Assembly: GCF_002114285.1 (NCBI RefSeq)
Contig: NZ_NEDJ01000004.1
Coordinates: forward strand, 37,326 to 101,325
Reading direction: 5' to 3'
Origin: Halorubrum ezzemoulense DSM 17463
GTDB taxonomy: Archaea > Halobacteriota > Halobacteria > Halobacteriales > Haloferacaceae
Length of the DNA: 64,000 bases
Shown: piece after piece, positions 52,252-60,438 of the stretch
Numbering within the stretch: the first letter of the stretch is position 1
How the letters are laid out: every line of letters starts with the position of its first letter
Position numbers and translations under genes: made by a program
Notes under the pieces: generated by a model
Databases searched by the model: none
What the model saw: the letters and a program-made list of their open reading frames with translations, nothing else
What the model was told of the DNA's origin: nothing

Positions 52252-53337
52252 TCACGCCGTGTTGCTGTCCGCCCGGTCCGCGATGCGGATACCGGTCTTC
52301 TTCAGGATGCGCGTCGAGAACAGGGTGTCCCAGTCGTCCGCGCCGACGTCCCAGTGCTCGTCCATCAGCTCCCTGACCTCGGCGATCCGGCGCTCGCTCT
52401 CGGCCTCGGTGCGGCCGTGCGTCATGGCGAAGAAGTTGTACTCCCAGACGCCGGCGTGGCGCGGGCGCTCGTAGCAGTGCGTGACGAAGCCTAGGTCGGC
52501 GACGGAGGGGCCGACCTCGTCGAGGGCGTCTTCGGGCACGTCCCAGACGGTCATCCCGTTCTCCGTGTAGCCGAGCGCGTAGTGGTTCGGGATGACGCCG
52601 ACGCGGCGCACCTTCCCCTCCCGCTCGAACCGCTTGATCGTCTCGATCACCCAGTCCACGTCGGCGCCGACCGCGGCGGCCACGTCGGCGTACGGCGTCT
52701 CGGTCACCGGGAGCCCGCCCTGGATCTCGACGACGAGGTCGCGCTCGTCGGGCGTCAACGTTCCGCGGTCGCTGGGCGAGACGTCGGGCCCGAGCCCCGA
52801 GAGGTCCACGTCGCCGTCGGGGACCGGGCCGTCGACGAGGAACTTCGCGCCGACGTGGAACTCCCGGAGCTTCGGGAGGTTGTACGTCTCCTGGCCCGTC
52901 GCGTCCTCGATCTCCGCGAGCACCTCCTCGACGCGGTCGCTCCCGTCCTTGTCGGGGTCCGGGTGGTCCGCGACGCTCACCACGAACCACATGTTGAGGT
53001 GCGGGTGCTCCCGCTCGTAGTTGTGTGCGACCGCGGTGAACTCGTTCACCGTCTCCGCGACCTCGTCGTAGCGGTCCTCGGGCGCGTGCATCGCGACGAG
53101 CGAGGCGGCGCCGCCGATCTCCTCGGCGTTGACGAGCGCGCCGAACCGCGAGAGGATCCCCTCCTCGTCGAGCTCGCGGACGCGCTCGCACAGCTCCGGT
53201 CCCGTCACGCCGACGCCGCGCTCGCGGAGCGCGGCCGCCGCCGCGTCGAAGGGGCGCTCCGCGACCGGGAAGCCGCCCTGGAACGCGTTGATGATCGCGC
53301 GGTCGAGCGCCGTCAGGTCCGCGTCGACCTCCTGCAT
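52252..53337 (-). CDS. siroheme decarboxylase, AhbA and AhbB fused
   Basis: The 361-aa product contains two copies of the Lrp/AsnC-like decarboxylase module. The first is at residues 1-165 (LDRAIINAFQGGFPVAERPFDAAAAAL...EEGILSRFGALVN...HNYEREHPHLNMWFVV) and the second at about 195-345 (DERDLVVEIQGGLPVTETPYADVAAAV...REGKVRRVGVIPNHYALGY...THCYERPRHAGVWEYNFFAMTHG). In other archaea these are separate AhbA and AhbB proteins. They convert siroheme to didecarboxysiroheme in the alternative heme pathway. Conserved His/Tyr residues for substrate (NYERE, CYERP) are present in both halves. Confidence 0.92.
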   Translation of the reverse strand: MQEVDADLTALDRAIINAFQGGFPVAERPFDAAAAALRERGVGVTGPELCERVRELDEEGILSRFGALVNAEEIGGAASLVAMHAPEDRYDEVAETVNEFTAVAHNYEREHPHLNMWFVVSVADHPDPDKDGSDRVEEVLAEIEDATGQETYNLPKLREFHVGAKFLVDGPVPDGDVDLSGLGPDVSPSDRGTLTPDERDLVVEIQGGLPVTETPYADVAAAVGADVDWVIETIKRFEREGKVRRVGVIPNHYALGYTENGMTVWDVPEDALDEVGPSVADLGFVTHCYERPRHAGVWEYNFFAMTHGRTEAESERRIAEVRELMDEHWDVGADDWDTLFSTRILKKTGIRIADRADSNTA

Positions 53338-53433
53338 GGACCGATCTCGGGGCCGCGCGAGAATAAGCGATCCGACCTGACGCCGCGCCGCCGCGGCGGA
53401 GGGTGACCGTCGACGCCCGGCGCGCTCCGGGAG

Positions 53434-53901
53434 CTACCCGTCCACGTCGCGGGCGATGTCGGCGAGCGACGACCGCGGCCCGCGGTCCGCGTCGTACACG
53501 GTCCGCTCGCCGGGGATCCGCAGCCCGTACAGCTCGCCAGACACCACCACGTCGAGGACGACGCTCTCGCCCGGCTCCCGGCCGTTCGCGTCGCGCCACT
53601 CGACCAGCCGGTTCGTCCCCTCGCCGGACTCGCGCGCCAGCCGCCGGTTGTCGAACGCGCCGCGGAGGAGCCGCCCGCGCGAGTCGGCCGCGACACGCGC
53701 GTGGTACTCGTCGCGACCGGTCGCGACGCGGATCAGGTCCCCCTGACTCACGCCGGGCGCGTCGCAGGCCCCGGACGCGACGCGCCCGTCGAGCGCGTCG
53801 TCGTCGGGAAGTCTGACGCAGGGGCGGCGAGTGCCGCCGCTCCGGGCGAGCGAGACGCGAACCGAGGAAACGTCCTCGCCGTCGGAGGGAACGCGAGGCA
53901 T
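53434..53901 (-). CDS. DUF7112-like conserved haloarchaeal protein
   Basis: The 155-aa product reads VRVSLARSGGTRRPCVRLPDDDAL, then QGDLIRVATGRDEYHARVAADSRGRLLRGAFDNRRLAREST-like and GESVVLDVVVSGELYGLRIPGE, a small beta-rich protein. A haloarchaeal family with this layout is known to me only as DUF7112. It lies just downstream of eS6 on the same strand (10-base gap), so it is probably co-transcribed and may act in translation, but there is no direct evidence. Confidence 0.6.
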   Translation of the reverse strand: MPRVPSDGEDVSSVRVSLARSGGTRRPCVRLPDDDALDGRVASGACDAPGVSQGDLIRVATGRDEYHARVAADSRGRLLRGAFDNRRLARESGEGTNRLVEWRDANGREPGESVVLDVVVSGELYGLRIPGERTVYDADRGPRSSLADIARDVDG

Positions 53902-53911
53902 CGAAGCGCCG

Positions 53912-54310
53912 TTACTCGTCGGCGTCGTCGTCGCCCTCGCCGAGCGCGGCCGCCACGTCGCCGTCGCCGTCGACGACGCTCGCGTTGATCTGCGCGATGT
54001 CGTCGTCGACCTCGCGGCCGCGGACGGTGATCCGCTTGCGCTCGCCCTCGCGGGAGGGCTCGAAGCCGACGCCGCCCTCGAGGAGGAGCTCCTTCAGGCG
54101 GGTGCCGGAGACGTCTTCGCGCATCGGGCGCCCGGTTTCGTCGGAGCCGCCGGTGAGTTCGATCGTATGGTCGGAGAGCCCGACGGCGTCGCCGCCGATC
54201 TCGTCGCCGAGTTCGCGACCGAGGAATCGGTTGGCGTCCTGTCCGTCGACCTCTCGCTGGAACGTCTCGCCGGTCTCGGGGTCGGCGACGACGACTTTGA
54301 ATTCGGCCAT
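53912..54310 (-). CDS. rps6e: 30S ribosomal protein eS6
   Basis: The 132-aa product [45 protein letters not shown], then [21 protein letters not shown] ([18 protein letters not shown]) and [30 protein letters not shown] matches archaeal S6e, a component of the small ribosomal subunit. ATG 54310 is supported by a TATA-like box about 26 bases upstream. An upstream in-frame Met at 54343 is not used. Confidence 0.95.
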   Translation of the reverse strand: MAEFKVVVADPETGETFQREVDGQDANRFLGRELGDEIGGDAVGLSDHTIELTGGSDETGRPMREDVSGTRLKELLLEGGVGFEPSREGERKRITVRGREVDDDIAQINASVVDGDGDVAAALGEGDDDADE

Positions 54311-54330
54311 GCCCGAACGCAGACCCCCGC

Positions 54331-54340
54331 GCATAAAAAG
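54331..54340 (-). promoter_or_regulatory. TATA-like box of the eS6 gene
   Basis: On the minus strand CTTTTTATGC, centred about 26 bases before ATG 54310, leaderless spacing. Confidence 0.5.
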
Positions 54341-54376
54341 CACGTCGAAACGTCGGAACCGCGCGCCGCGCAGCGC

Positions 54377-55120
54377 TCAGTCGGCTGCCCCGCCGACGCG
54401 CACGATCCGGCGCTCGCCGTCGCCCCACGGCCCCTCCACGAACGCGGTCTCGACCGCGCGGGCGACGGCGTCGGGGTCGTCCGGACCGCCGGCGTCGGCG
54501 ACGCTCCCGACCGAGCCGGGATCGAACGGCAGGCCGAGCGCGTCGTAGACCGGTTCGGTGACCGACGCGATCGGCCCGGCGTCCGCCGCCGAGACGACGA
54601 GGACGCCGGCGACGAGCGCCGCGTCGGCGCGCACGCGCTGCGCGAGCCCGGCGACCTTCCCGCCGCCCGCGGCCCCGCCGGTTTCCGTCGCACCGCCCCC
54701 AGCGACGCGCAGGGAGTGCTCGCCGGGGCAGAACGCGGCCGGGGGCTCGCCGCGGACCACGTCGGCGCCGAGGTCGCGGAGCGCGTCGCGGAGCGTCTCG
54801 GTCGCGGTCTCGTACCGCGAGTCGATCGACCCCCGGTCGCCGCCGGTCGGTACTGCGACGCCGAACGAGAGCGTCGACCCGGTGTACGCGACCGCGCGAC
54901 CGCCCACGTCGCGCTCGACGGCAGGGAATCCGGCCGCGCGCGCCGCCCGCTTCGCCCGGTCGAACCCCGGCTCGCGGGCGTCCCGCCGGCCGAAGGCGAC
55001 CTGCTTCGGCGGCGCCGTGACGCGGACGGCCGGGACCCCCTCCGCGGCCGACGCGAGCAGGTCGCCCGCCGGCTCCCGGTCGGCCGCCGGGGTCGCGAAC
55101 TCGCCCCTGTACACGCGCAT
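54377..55120 (-). CDS. lipoate-protein ligase family protein (LplA-like)
   Basis: The 247-aa product from ATG 55120 shows the BPL/LplA fold: VPAVRVTAPPKQVAFGRRDAREPGFDRAKRAARAAGFPAVERDVGGRAVAYTGSTLSFGVAVP, where the Arg-rich and GGRAV segments bind lipoyl-AMP, and KVAGLAQRVRADAALVAGVLVV with the catalytic Lys. It attaches lipoate (or a related acyl group) to dehydrogenase complexes. The frame is open to 55219, but the added residues are Ala/Gly/Arg-rich shadow. Confidence 0.85.
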   Translation of the reverse strand: MRVYRGEFATPAADREPAGDLLASAAEGVPAVRVTAPPKQVAFGRRDAREPGFDRAKRAARAAGFPAVERDVGGRAVAYTGSTLSFGVAVPTGGDRGSIDSRYETATETLRDALRDLGADVVRGEPPAAFCPGEHSLRVAGGGATETGGAAGGGKVAGLAQRVRADAALVAGVLVVSAADAGPIASVTEPVYDALGLPFDPGSVGSVADAGGPDDPDAVARAVETAFVEGPWGDGERRIVRVGGAAD

Positions 55121-55256
55121 GGACGTGCCGACGGCGGCGGCACACAAGCCCCTTGCGCCGAGCGCGGTCGCTCGGGGCGGGGAGAAACCGAGGGCCCCGG
55201 GGGCGCCGGCGCGTGACACAACAGTTTTGTCGGCGCTGGAAGTGGTACCGGTATCG

Positions 55257-56933
55257 ATGAGCGACCTGAGCGCCCTGCCGGTTCAGGCGTACCTGACCGC
55301 CTGCCTGCTGGCCGGCGTCATCGGGCTCTGGCTCGGTCGGGTCGCGTGGCGGGAGCGCGACGAGCCCGGCGGCCTCGAGGTCGCGCTGTACCTCCTCAGC
55401 GGCGGCGGCGCGTCGCTGCTGTACGGCCTCCAGATCGCCGCGTCCGGTGAGCTCGCGATGCGCGTCGCGCTCAGCCTCGCGACGCCGCTCCTCGGCGCGC
55501 TTCCCGTCCTCTGGATGGCGTTCGCGCTGGCGTTCACCGGGCGCGAACGCTGGCGGACGGAGAACCGGATCGTCGCGCTCGCGACCCCCGCGTTCGTCTG
55601 GGTCCTCCTCGCGTGGTCGAGCGGGACCCACGGGCTGGCCCGGCGCTCCGTCGCCCCCGTCGCCGACGGCCCGTTCACGCTGCTCGGATACGGGTTGGGT
55701 CCCGCCGGCGGCGCGTTCGTCCTCTTCGCGTACGCGCTGTGTCTCGCCGGCGCGTCCCTCGTCGTCGACCTCTACGACCGGACCGGGAACCGCTACCGGC
55801 TCCAGACGTTCGTCGTGCTGCTCGGCACGCTGTTCCCGTTCCTCGCGGGGGCCGTGACGTTCGTCGACGTCGGGAGCTACGGAGACCTCTCGTGGCTGCC
55901 GACGGCGTTCGTGATCCACGGCGTGTTCCTCTACGGCACCGTCTTTTGGCTCGGCACCCTCGACGCCGCGGTCGTCGCGCGCGACACCGCGGTCGAGGTG
56001 ATGCAGGACCCGGTGATCGTCTCCGGCTCCGACGGGCGGATCCGCGACCTCAACCCCGCCGCCGAGTCGCTCCTCCCGCCCGACGCGGTCGGCTCGTCGC
56101 TGTCGGACGTGTTCCCGCGGCTGGAGTCCGGCGTCGAACACCCGATCGCCATCGGGGACCGCGAGTTCGACATCCAAGAGAACCCGATCACGGACCCGCG
56201 CGGGACCGACCGCGGCCACGTCTTCCTGCTCCGCGACGTGACCGCGCGGGAGCGGCGACAGGCGGAACTCGAACGCCGGGAGGCGGAGCTCGAACGGCAG
56301 AACGAGCGGTTAGAGGAGTTCGCCGGCGTCGTCTCGCACGACCTGCGAAACCCACTCGCCGCCGCGTCTGCGGCCGTCGAGCTGGCCCGCCAGCGCGACG
56401 GCGACCCCGACGGCGCCTTAGAGCGGGCCGCGAACGCCCACGAGCGGATGGACGACATGATCGAGGGACTCCTCGCGCTGGCGACGGCGGGGGAGACGGT
56501 CGACGACCTCGACCGGGTTTCGCTGGACGGGACGGTCAGACGCGTCTGGTCGCGGCTCGAGACCGCCGACGCGACGCTGACCGTCGCGGGCGACGCGACC
56601 GCGTTGGCCGACCGCGACCGGCTCGAACAGCTGACCTCCAACCTGTTCCGCAACGCGATCGAACACGCGGGAGAGGACGTGGCCGTCACGGTCGCTATCA
56701 CCCGAGGCGGCGACCGGGCCGCGCTCTCGATCGGCGACGACGGTCCCGGGATCCCGGCCGAGGAGCGCGAGCGAGTCACCGAGCGCGGCGTGTCGCTCGG
56801 CGGCGGCACCGGGCTGGGGCTGGCGATCGTCGGCGACATCGCCGAGGCGCACGGCTGGACGCTCTCGGTCACCGAGTCCGACGCCGGCGGCGCGCGGTTC
56901 GTGATCGAGGGGATGGAGGTCGCCGACCCGTGA
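55257..56933 (+). CDS. membrane histidine kinase with 7TM sensor and PAS domain
   Basis: The 558-aa product has seven hydrophobic segments in the first 235 residues (histidine-kinase N-terminal 7TM type), a PAS domain at about 240-330 (VEVMQDPVIVSGSDGRIRDLNPAAESLLPPDAVG), a coiled stretch, HisKA with the phospho-acceptor His361 (VVSHDLRNPLAAASA) and a HATPase domain (NLFRNAIEHAGED, IGDDGPGIPAEERE, GGGTGLGLAIVGDIAEAHGW). No response regulator is adjacent. The stop overlaps the next start by 4 bases, tying it to the M23-like gene. Confidence 0.92.
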   Translation: MSDLSALPVQAYLTACLLAGVIGLWLGRVAWRERDEPGGLEVALYLLSGGGASLLYGLQIAASGELAMRVALSLATPLLGALPVLWMAFALAFTGRERWRTENRIVALATPAFVWVLLAWSSGTHGLARRSVAPVADGPFTLLGYGLGPAGGAFVLFAYALCLAGASLVVDLYDRTGNRYRLQTFVVLLGTLFPFLAGAVTFVDVGSYGDLSWLPTAFVIHGVFLYGTVFWLGTLDAAVVARDTAVEVMQDPVIVSGSDGRIRDLNPAAESLLPPDAVGSSLSDVFPRLESGVEHPIAIGDREFDIQENPITDPRGTDRGHVFLLRDVTARERRQAELERREAELERQNERLEEFAGVVSHDLRNPLAAASAAVELARQRDGDPDGALERAANAHERMDDMIEGLLALATAGETVDDLDRVSLDGTVRRVWSRLETADATLTVAGDATALADRDRLEQLTSNLFRNAIEHAGEDVAVTVAITRGGDRAALSIGDDGPGIPAEERERVTERGVSLGGGTGLGLAIVGDIAEAHGWTLSVTESDAGGARFVIEGMEVADP

Positions 56934-57901
56934 CCGACCCGCCGGAGGCGACCGTCACGCTCCCCGCGGAGGTCGTCGAGCAATACGAGAAGTTCTCGCG
57001 GTTCAACTCCCCGTACCCCGCCCACGAACGCGGTCGCGCCGTCGACCTCTACCCGGGCGACGGGGTCGGCCGCTCTCCGGTCGCCGGGACCGTCAGCGCG
57101 GTCCGCACCGTCGGCTGTCCGGACCGCCCGTATGCGGCCGACGAGGACCACCTGATCGTCGTCGGCCTCGACGACGAGTGGTGTGCTCGCGCGGGCGCGC
57201 CCTCCGGCACCGTCGCGCGGATCCTCCACGTGATCCCGGCGGTGGCGCCGGGCGACCGGGTCACCGTCGGCGACGCGCTCGGCCCGACGACCCGCTCGGG
57301 CTTCTTCGGCCAGTGGGTGGATGACCACGTCCACCTCGGGTTCCGCCCACCGGACGCGAACCCCCTCCGAGCGAGCGGGTCGCTCCCGGTCGCCGCGGAC
57401 CTCCCCGTGGAGCCGGTCGCGTGGGACGGGACCGGAACCGTCGTCGAGCGGGGGCCGACCCACGTCGTGCTCGCCGGCCCGCGGCGGACCGAGCCCGGAC
57501 CGTCGTTCGCGGCGCTCGCGAGCGACGGGGGGGTCCCGCTCGACGGCGGGCTGACGCACTACGCGGGCGGCGGGACGTTCGCGGCGAGCGACGCGGCGCC
57601 CGGCGAGGATGGAAGAGACGACCGACGCCCGCGGTCGGGCGACGCGGTGTCCCTCCTCGGGACCCGGATCGGAACCGCGGCCGCCCACGGCGGGGGGTCG
57701 TCCGGGGCGCCACGGGTCGAGTGGGGGGCGGTCGACGTCCGCGCGAACGGCGATCGCATCGTGGGGCTCTCCCTGTTCGCCGCGCGCGGCGAGCGCTTCG
57801 GCGTCAAGTTGGTCTGTCCGGACCGCTCGTTCGCGATCGGCGAGTCGGTGACGGTCGAGCTCGTGCCAAGCGACGACCCGATCCGGCTCGGCGTCGGGTG
57901 A
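56930..57901 (+). CDS. M23/LytM-like fold protein of unknown function
   Basis: The 323-aa product starts at GTG 56930, overlapping the histidine-kinase stop (GTGA). Residues about 25-60 (YPAHERGRAVDLYPGDGVGRSPVAGTVSAV) and VDDHVHLGFRPPDANP near 135 match the His/Asp and HxH metal motifs of M23 peptidases and the barrel (APVAGTV) of that fold. Haloarchaea have no peptidoglycan, so the substrate would be different or the fold is used for binding. The C-terminal half (VERGPTHVVLAGPRR...VRANGDRIVGLSLFAARGERFGVKLV) is beta-rich. No signal peptide is seen. Confidence 0.65.
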   Translation: MTDPPEATVTLPAEVVEQYEKFSRFNSPYPAHERGRAVDLYPGDGVGRSPVAGTVSAVRTVGCPDRPYAADEDHLIVVGLDDEWCARAGAPSGTVARILHVIPAVAPGDRVTVGDALGPTTRSGFFGQWVDDHVHLGFRPPDANPLRASGSLPVAADLPVEPVAWDGTGTVVERGPTHVVLAGPRRTEPGPSFAALASDGGVPLDGGLTHYAGGGTFAASDAAPGEDGRDDRRPRSGDAVSLLGTRIGTAAAHGGGSSGAPRVEWGAVDVRANGDRIVGLSLFAARGERFGVKLVCPDRSFAIGESVTVELVPSDDPIRLGVG

Positions 57902-57976
57902 GCGAGGCCGTCAATCGATCGCCGGTTGTCGCCCGTTTCCGGGGGGTACAAGCCGTCCCGGGACGACCGGCGGGAC

Positions 57977-58438
57977 ATGGATCAGACGGACATCGCGGAG
58001 ATGGACCCGCTCCCCGACGCGGCGACGCGGTTCGTCGAACAAAAGTTAGAGGACGAACACGGCTACCTCTCGTGGCTGAACACGTCGGTCGAGACGGTCG
58101 AGCGCGGGCGCGTCGTGCTCTCGATCCCCTTCGACGAGAAGCTCACGAACACGGACGGGCAGACGATCCACGGCGGCGTGGCGGCGACGCTGATTGACAC
58201 GGCCGGCGGCGTCGCGCAGCGCACGACGTTCGAGGACCCGCTCGACGGCGGCGTCGCGACGGTGAACCTCAACGCGAACTACCTCCGCCCCGCGACCGGC
58301 GACCTCCGCGCGGAGGCCGAAGTGATCCGGGCCGGCGGCTCCATCGGCGTCAGCGAGATGACCGTCACCAGCGGCGTCGACGGGGACCGCGGCGAGGTCG
58401 TTGTCGGTCAGGGATCGTTTCGGCTGTTCCGCGAGTAG
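57977..58438 (+). CDS. PaaI-family hotdog thioesterase
   Basis: The 153-aa product has the hotdog signature LTNTDGQTIHGGVAATLIDTAGGVAQRTTF, with the HGG loop and catalytic Asp, followed by VATVNLNANYLRPATGDLRAEAEVIRAGGSIGVSEMTVTS. It hydrolyses acyl-CoA thioesters, possibly phenylacetyl-CoA-like. Its last 31 bases overlap the 3' end of the convergent moeA gene. Confidence 0.9.
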   Translation: MDQTDIAEMDPLPDAATRFVEQKLEDEHGYLSWLNTSVETVERGRVVLSIPFDEKLTNTDGQTIHGGVAATLIDTAGGVAQRTTFEDPLDGGVATVNLNANYLRPATGDLRAEAEVIRAGGSIGVSEMTVTSGVDGDRGEVVVGQGSFRLFRE

Positions 58439-60438
58439 CCCGGGAGGTCGGCGAGGATCGCGTTGATCCCGCCGCGACCGCCGTCGCCGTCGAGTGCGGC
58501 CGCCAGCGCCGCGACCGGCTCGCGGCCGGCGCGGTCGGGGGCCGCCCTGACGACGACCGACTGCTCGCCGAGCGGGACGAACGCACAGCCCAGCCGTTCC
58601 GCCGTCTCGCGGAGCCCGAGCCCGGCGTCCGCGTCGCCCGCGACGACCGCGCGGGCCGGGCTCTCGAACGCCTTCGCGGTCCGCTCGTAGCCGTCGATCC
58701 GCTCGGCGAGGTCCCGGCGGTCGGCGTCGCGCTCGTCCGCGAGGTCGTCGAGCGCCGTGTCGAGGCTCCGACGGAGGCCCGAGACTGTCGGCCGGTTCCG
58801 GAAGCGGAGGTCGCGGTCGACGAGGTCCGCGATCCCGGTCACCGCCTCCGGGTTGCCGTCGGGGACGACAAGCCCCCACTCGCGGGTCCAGCCGCCGAGG
58901 GCTTCGGCGCCGACCTCGCGGTCGGTCGGTCCGGCGGTCACCGCCACGTCGGGGACGCCGTCGCGGAGGCGGCGGTGCCCCCCGCGCGAGCCGACGGCGA
59001 GGTACCGCGGGTTCGCGAGGCGGTCGAGCAGGCGGTTGAGCGCGGGGTCGTCCTCGCCGACGCCGAGCAGCGTCGGCGGGCGCACGTCCGGCGAGAACAG
59101 CTGTACCTCGACCGCCTCACCGGCGTCGAGGACCTCCGTGTCCGGGTCGACCGCGACGACGCCGTCAGCCTCGACGAGGCTCGTCGTCGCGCCGGACCCC
59201 TTGTCCACCGGGTAGACGAGCGGGGGGGCGTCGTCGTCTAGGTCGAGCAGGCCGACGGGCATCAGCCGGAGACGGCCCTCCGAGTAGCGCTCGCTCACGC
59301 CCATCCGCCCCTCGACGGTCGCCGTCGCGGGCTCGGGCTGGCCGGCGGCGTCGCGGATCGCGGGCGCGACGAACGTGCGAAATATGGTGAGCGCGGACAC
59401 CGGGTAGCCGGGGAGGCCGACGTACGCGGACTCGCCGACCGAGGCATCGTTCCGGGCGGCGTCCTCGCCGACGCCTTCGTCGCCGTCGCCGCCGTCGGAG
59501 CCGCCCCGGTCGAGCCGGCCGATCAGCATCGGCTTCCCGGGCTTGACCGCGACGCCGTGGAGCAGGAGCTCCCCGCGCGCCTCGATCACGTGGTAGATGA
59601 CGTCGACCGCGCTCGCCGAGGTCGACCCCGACGAGAGCACGAGGTCGCACTCGTCGGCCGCCCGGCGCAGCAGCCGCTCCATCTCGTCGTAGTCGTCGCC
59701 GGCGTGCGGGTAGAGGACCGGCTCGCCGCCCGCCTCCTCGACGCCGGCGGCGATCGTCGTCGAGTTCACGTCGTAGATCTCCCCGCGGTCCGGGTTCAGC
59801 GCCTCGCCCGGGCGGACCAGCTCGTCGCCGGTCGAGACGATACCGACCCGCGGCCGCCCCTCGACCGGGACCTCGTCGACGCCGAGCGCCGACAGCAGCC
59901 CGATCTCGCGGGGCGTCAGCCGCGTGCCCGGTCCGAGCGCGCGGGCGCCGGCGGCGATGTCGGTCCCGGCTGTCATCACGTGATCGCCCGGCGCGACCGA
60001 CGTGCGGACAGCGATCCGCGAGGGACCGTCGTCGTCGACCCCGTCCCCGCCCGAACCGAGCTCGTCGGTGCGCTCGACCATCACGACCGCGTCGGCGCCG
60101 TCGGGCATGACGGCGCCGGTGGAGATCTCCGCGCAGGTCCCCGGCTCGACGGTCACGTCGGGCGCGGCGCCCGCGTGGACCGCGCCGACGAGGTCGAGTT
60201 CGGCGGGATCCGCCTCGTCCGCGCCGAAGGTTTCCCGCGCGCGGACGGCGTACCCGTCCATCGACGCGCGGTCGAAGCCGGGCACGTCGATCGCGGCGTC
60301 GACGCGCTCGGCGAGAACGCGACCGCGGGCGTCCGCCAGCGAGACCGTCTCCGGGGTCGGCGACAGGTCGAGCGATTCGATCGCCTCGCGCGCGGCCTCG
60401 GGGGTCGCGAGGTCCCGGAACTCCTTGCGGTCGCTCAT
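58408..60438 (-). CDS. moeA: MoeA molybdopterin molybdotransferase with fused C-terminal substrate-binding-like domain
   Basis: The 676-aa product has a normal MoeA part (residues 1-405: FDRASMDGYAVRARETFGA, GTCAEISTGAVMPDGADAVVMVERTDE, GIVSTGDELVRPGEAL, SSGSTSASAVDVIYHVIEARGELLLHGVAVKPGKPMLIGRL, YVGLPGYPVSALTIF) and a C-terminal periplasmic-binding-like domain (about 450-676: VGSRGGHRRLRDGVPDVAVTAG, GWTREWGLVVPDGNPEAVTGIADLVDRDLRFRNR). The fusion is known in archaeal MoeA homologues. It inserts molybdenum or tungsten into molybdopterin. The extra domain may sense the oxyanion. It overlaps the second moeA as ATGA. Confidence 0.92.
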   Translation of the reverse strand: MSDRKEFRDLATPEAAREAIESLDLSPTPETVSLADARGRVLAERVDAAIDVPGFDRASMDGYAVRARETFGADEADPAELDLVGAVHAGAAPDVTVEPGTCAEISTGAVMPDGADAVVMVERTDELGSGGDGVDDDGPSRIAVRTSVAPGDHVMTAGTDIAAGARALGPGTRLTPREIGLLSALGVDEVPVEGRPRVGIVSTGDELVRPGEALNPDRGEIYDVNSTTIAAGVEEAGGEPVLYPHAGDDYDEMERLLRRAADECDLVLSSGSTSASAVDVIYHVIEARGELLLHGVAVKPGKPMLIGRLDRGGSDGGDGDEGVGEDAARNDASVGESAYVGLPGYPVSALTIFRTFVAPAIRDAAGQPEPATATVEGRMGVSERYSEGRLRLMPVGLLDLDDDAPPLVYPVDKGSGATTSLVEADGVVAVDPDTEVLDAGEAVEVQLFSPDVRPPTLLGVGEDDPALNRLLDRLANPRYLAVGSRGGHRRLRDGVPDVAVTAGPTDREVGAEALGGWTREWGLVVPDGNPEAVTGIADLVDRDLRFRNRPTVSGLRRSLDTALDDLADERDADRRDLAERIDGYERTAKAFESPARAVVAGDADAGLGLRETAERLGCAFVPLGEQSVVVRAAPDRAGREPVAALAAALDGDGGRGGINAILADLPGYSRNSRNDP

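Noticed and set aside
49268..52494. Long plus-strand frames of 640-780 codons across Nif3, hemA and siroheme genes
   Set aside because: Composition typical of antisense frames. The minus-strand genes have catalytic motifs and ATGA overlaps.
53748..56219. Very long minus-strand frame (over 800 codons) opposite the histidine kinase, lipoate ligase and eS6 genes
   Set aside because: Its product is mostly Arg, Gly, Pro and Asp without domains, as expected of a shadow frame in GC-rich DNA. Real genes with clear motifs occupy the same bases.
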